Made by a program: the position numbers and the translations under genes. The notes under the pieces were generated by a model. It was not told the origin of the DNA. It made no database searches and saw only the letters and a program-made list of their open reading frames with translations. From contig CAJTDS010000012.1 of assembly GCA_910575165.1 (NCBI GenBank), positions 37,898 to 81,891 of the forward strand: DNA of 43,994 nt, in the 5' to 3' direction. The DNA comes from Eggerthellaceae bacterium. GTDB lineage: Bacteria > Actinomycetota > Coriobacteriia > Coriobacteriales > Eggerthellaceae. Positions 43,871-43,994 of this stretch are shown piece after piece. The first letter of the stretch is position 1; each line of letters starts with the position of its first letter.

Positions 43871-43994
43871 TGAACTGCGTCCCAAAACTTGGACGAATTA
43901 GTAAGGACTAAGCTGCTAAGGACTGATTTCGGAATTCCTCCGGAGTCAGTCCTTTCAGTTTAACCTGTCGTCTCCTCGTATTCCAATGAACGAT
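43871..43994 (-). mobile_element. IS3-family insertion sequence, one end, truncated by the window
   Basis: The end TGAACTGCGTCCC at 43871 is typical of IS3-group termini, and a transposase C-terminus precedes it on the minus strand. The remainder lies beyond 43994. Confidence 0.75.
43908..43994 (-). CDS. IS3-family transposase, C-terminal fragment
   Basis: The minus-strand frame reads IVHWNTRRRQVKLKG then LTPEEFRNQSLAA and stops at 43908. This is the conserved end of IS3 OrfB (the rve integrase domain tail). The catalytic DDE residues would lie beyond the window edge. Confidence 0.85.
   Translation of the reverse strand: MVHWNTRRRQVKLKGLTPEEFRNQSLAA

Overview
The window is GC-rich bacterial DNA that looks chromosomal and most resembles Coriobacteriia, family Eggerthellaceae (Eggerthella/Gordonibacter type). 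The evidence is LuxR regulators carrying a 12-helix membrane domain beside exported redox enzymes, a Tat-exported FAD reductase, a multiheme/molybdopterin lipoprotein, and many low-complexity Ala/Pro insertions. This assignment rests on gene content only; no 16S rRNA gene is present.

Layout. (1) 1-7943: a type I restriction-modification locus. hsdR, hsdM and a half-length hsdS are read on the minus strand. Facing them on the plus strand are a silent hsdS specificity cassette, a tyrosine recombinase and a second full-size hsdS broken by an amber codon. Inverted copies of a short core sit at the cassette edges, so the locus reads as a DNA-inversion system that switches target specificity. (2) 7944-16625: two redox/regulator pairs. 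A Tat FAD-dependent reductase is divergent from a membrane LuxR regulator. A triheme/molybdopterin lipoprotein plus a small secreted protein is divergent from a second membrane LuxR regulator. The long spacers hold related repeats. (3) 16724-21049: an RND permease with a large coiled-coil insert, then tRNA-Leu. (4) 21333-28159: an SLC13/ArsB-type permease, a CPBP protease, a TraX-like membrane protein, an LCP cell-wall ligase and an AarF/UbiB kinase. (5) 28322-30170: a radical-SAM remnant and an AbiE type IV toxin-antitoxin operon. (6) 30285-38788: a DMT exporter, a family 4 glycosyltransferase, and a Bce-type module (response regulator, sensor kinase, ATPase, FtsX permease). (7) 38789-43994: a DUF559-type protein flanked by two inverted copies of a ~116-bp element built from 23-bp units, then degenerate repeats, tRNA-Phe, an ATPase/STAS-like switch protein, a small membrane protein and the end of an IS3-family element cut by the window edge.

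The strongest candidates for something undescribed are the hsdS inversion locus with its embedded recombinase and the inverted 23-bp-unit arrays. Several plus-strand genes also have a -10 hexamer ending 6-7 bases before their ATG, which suggests leaderless transcripts.
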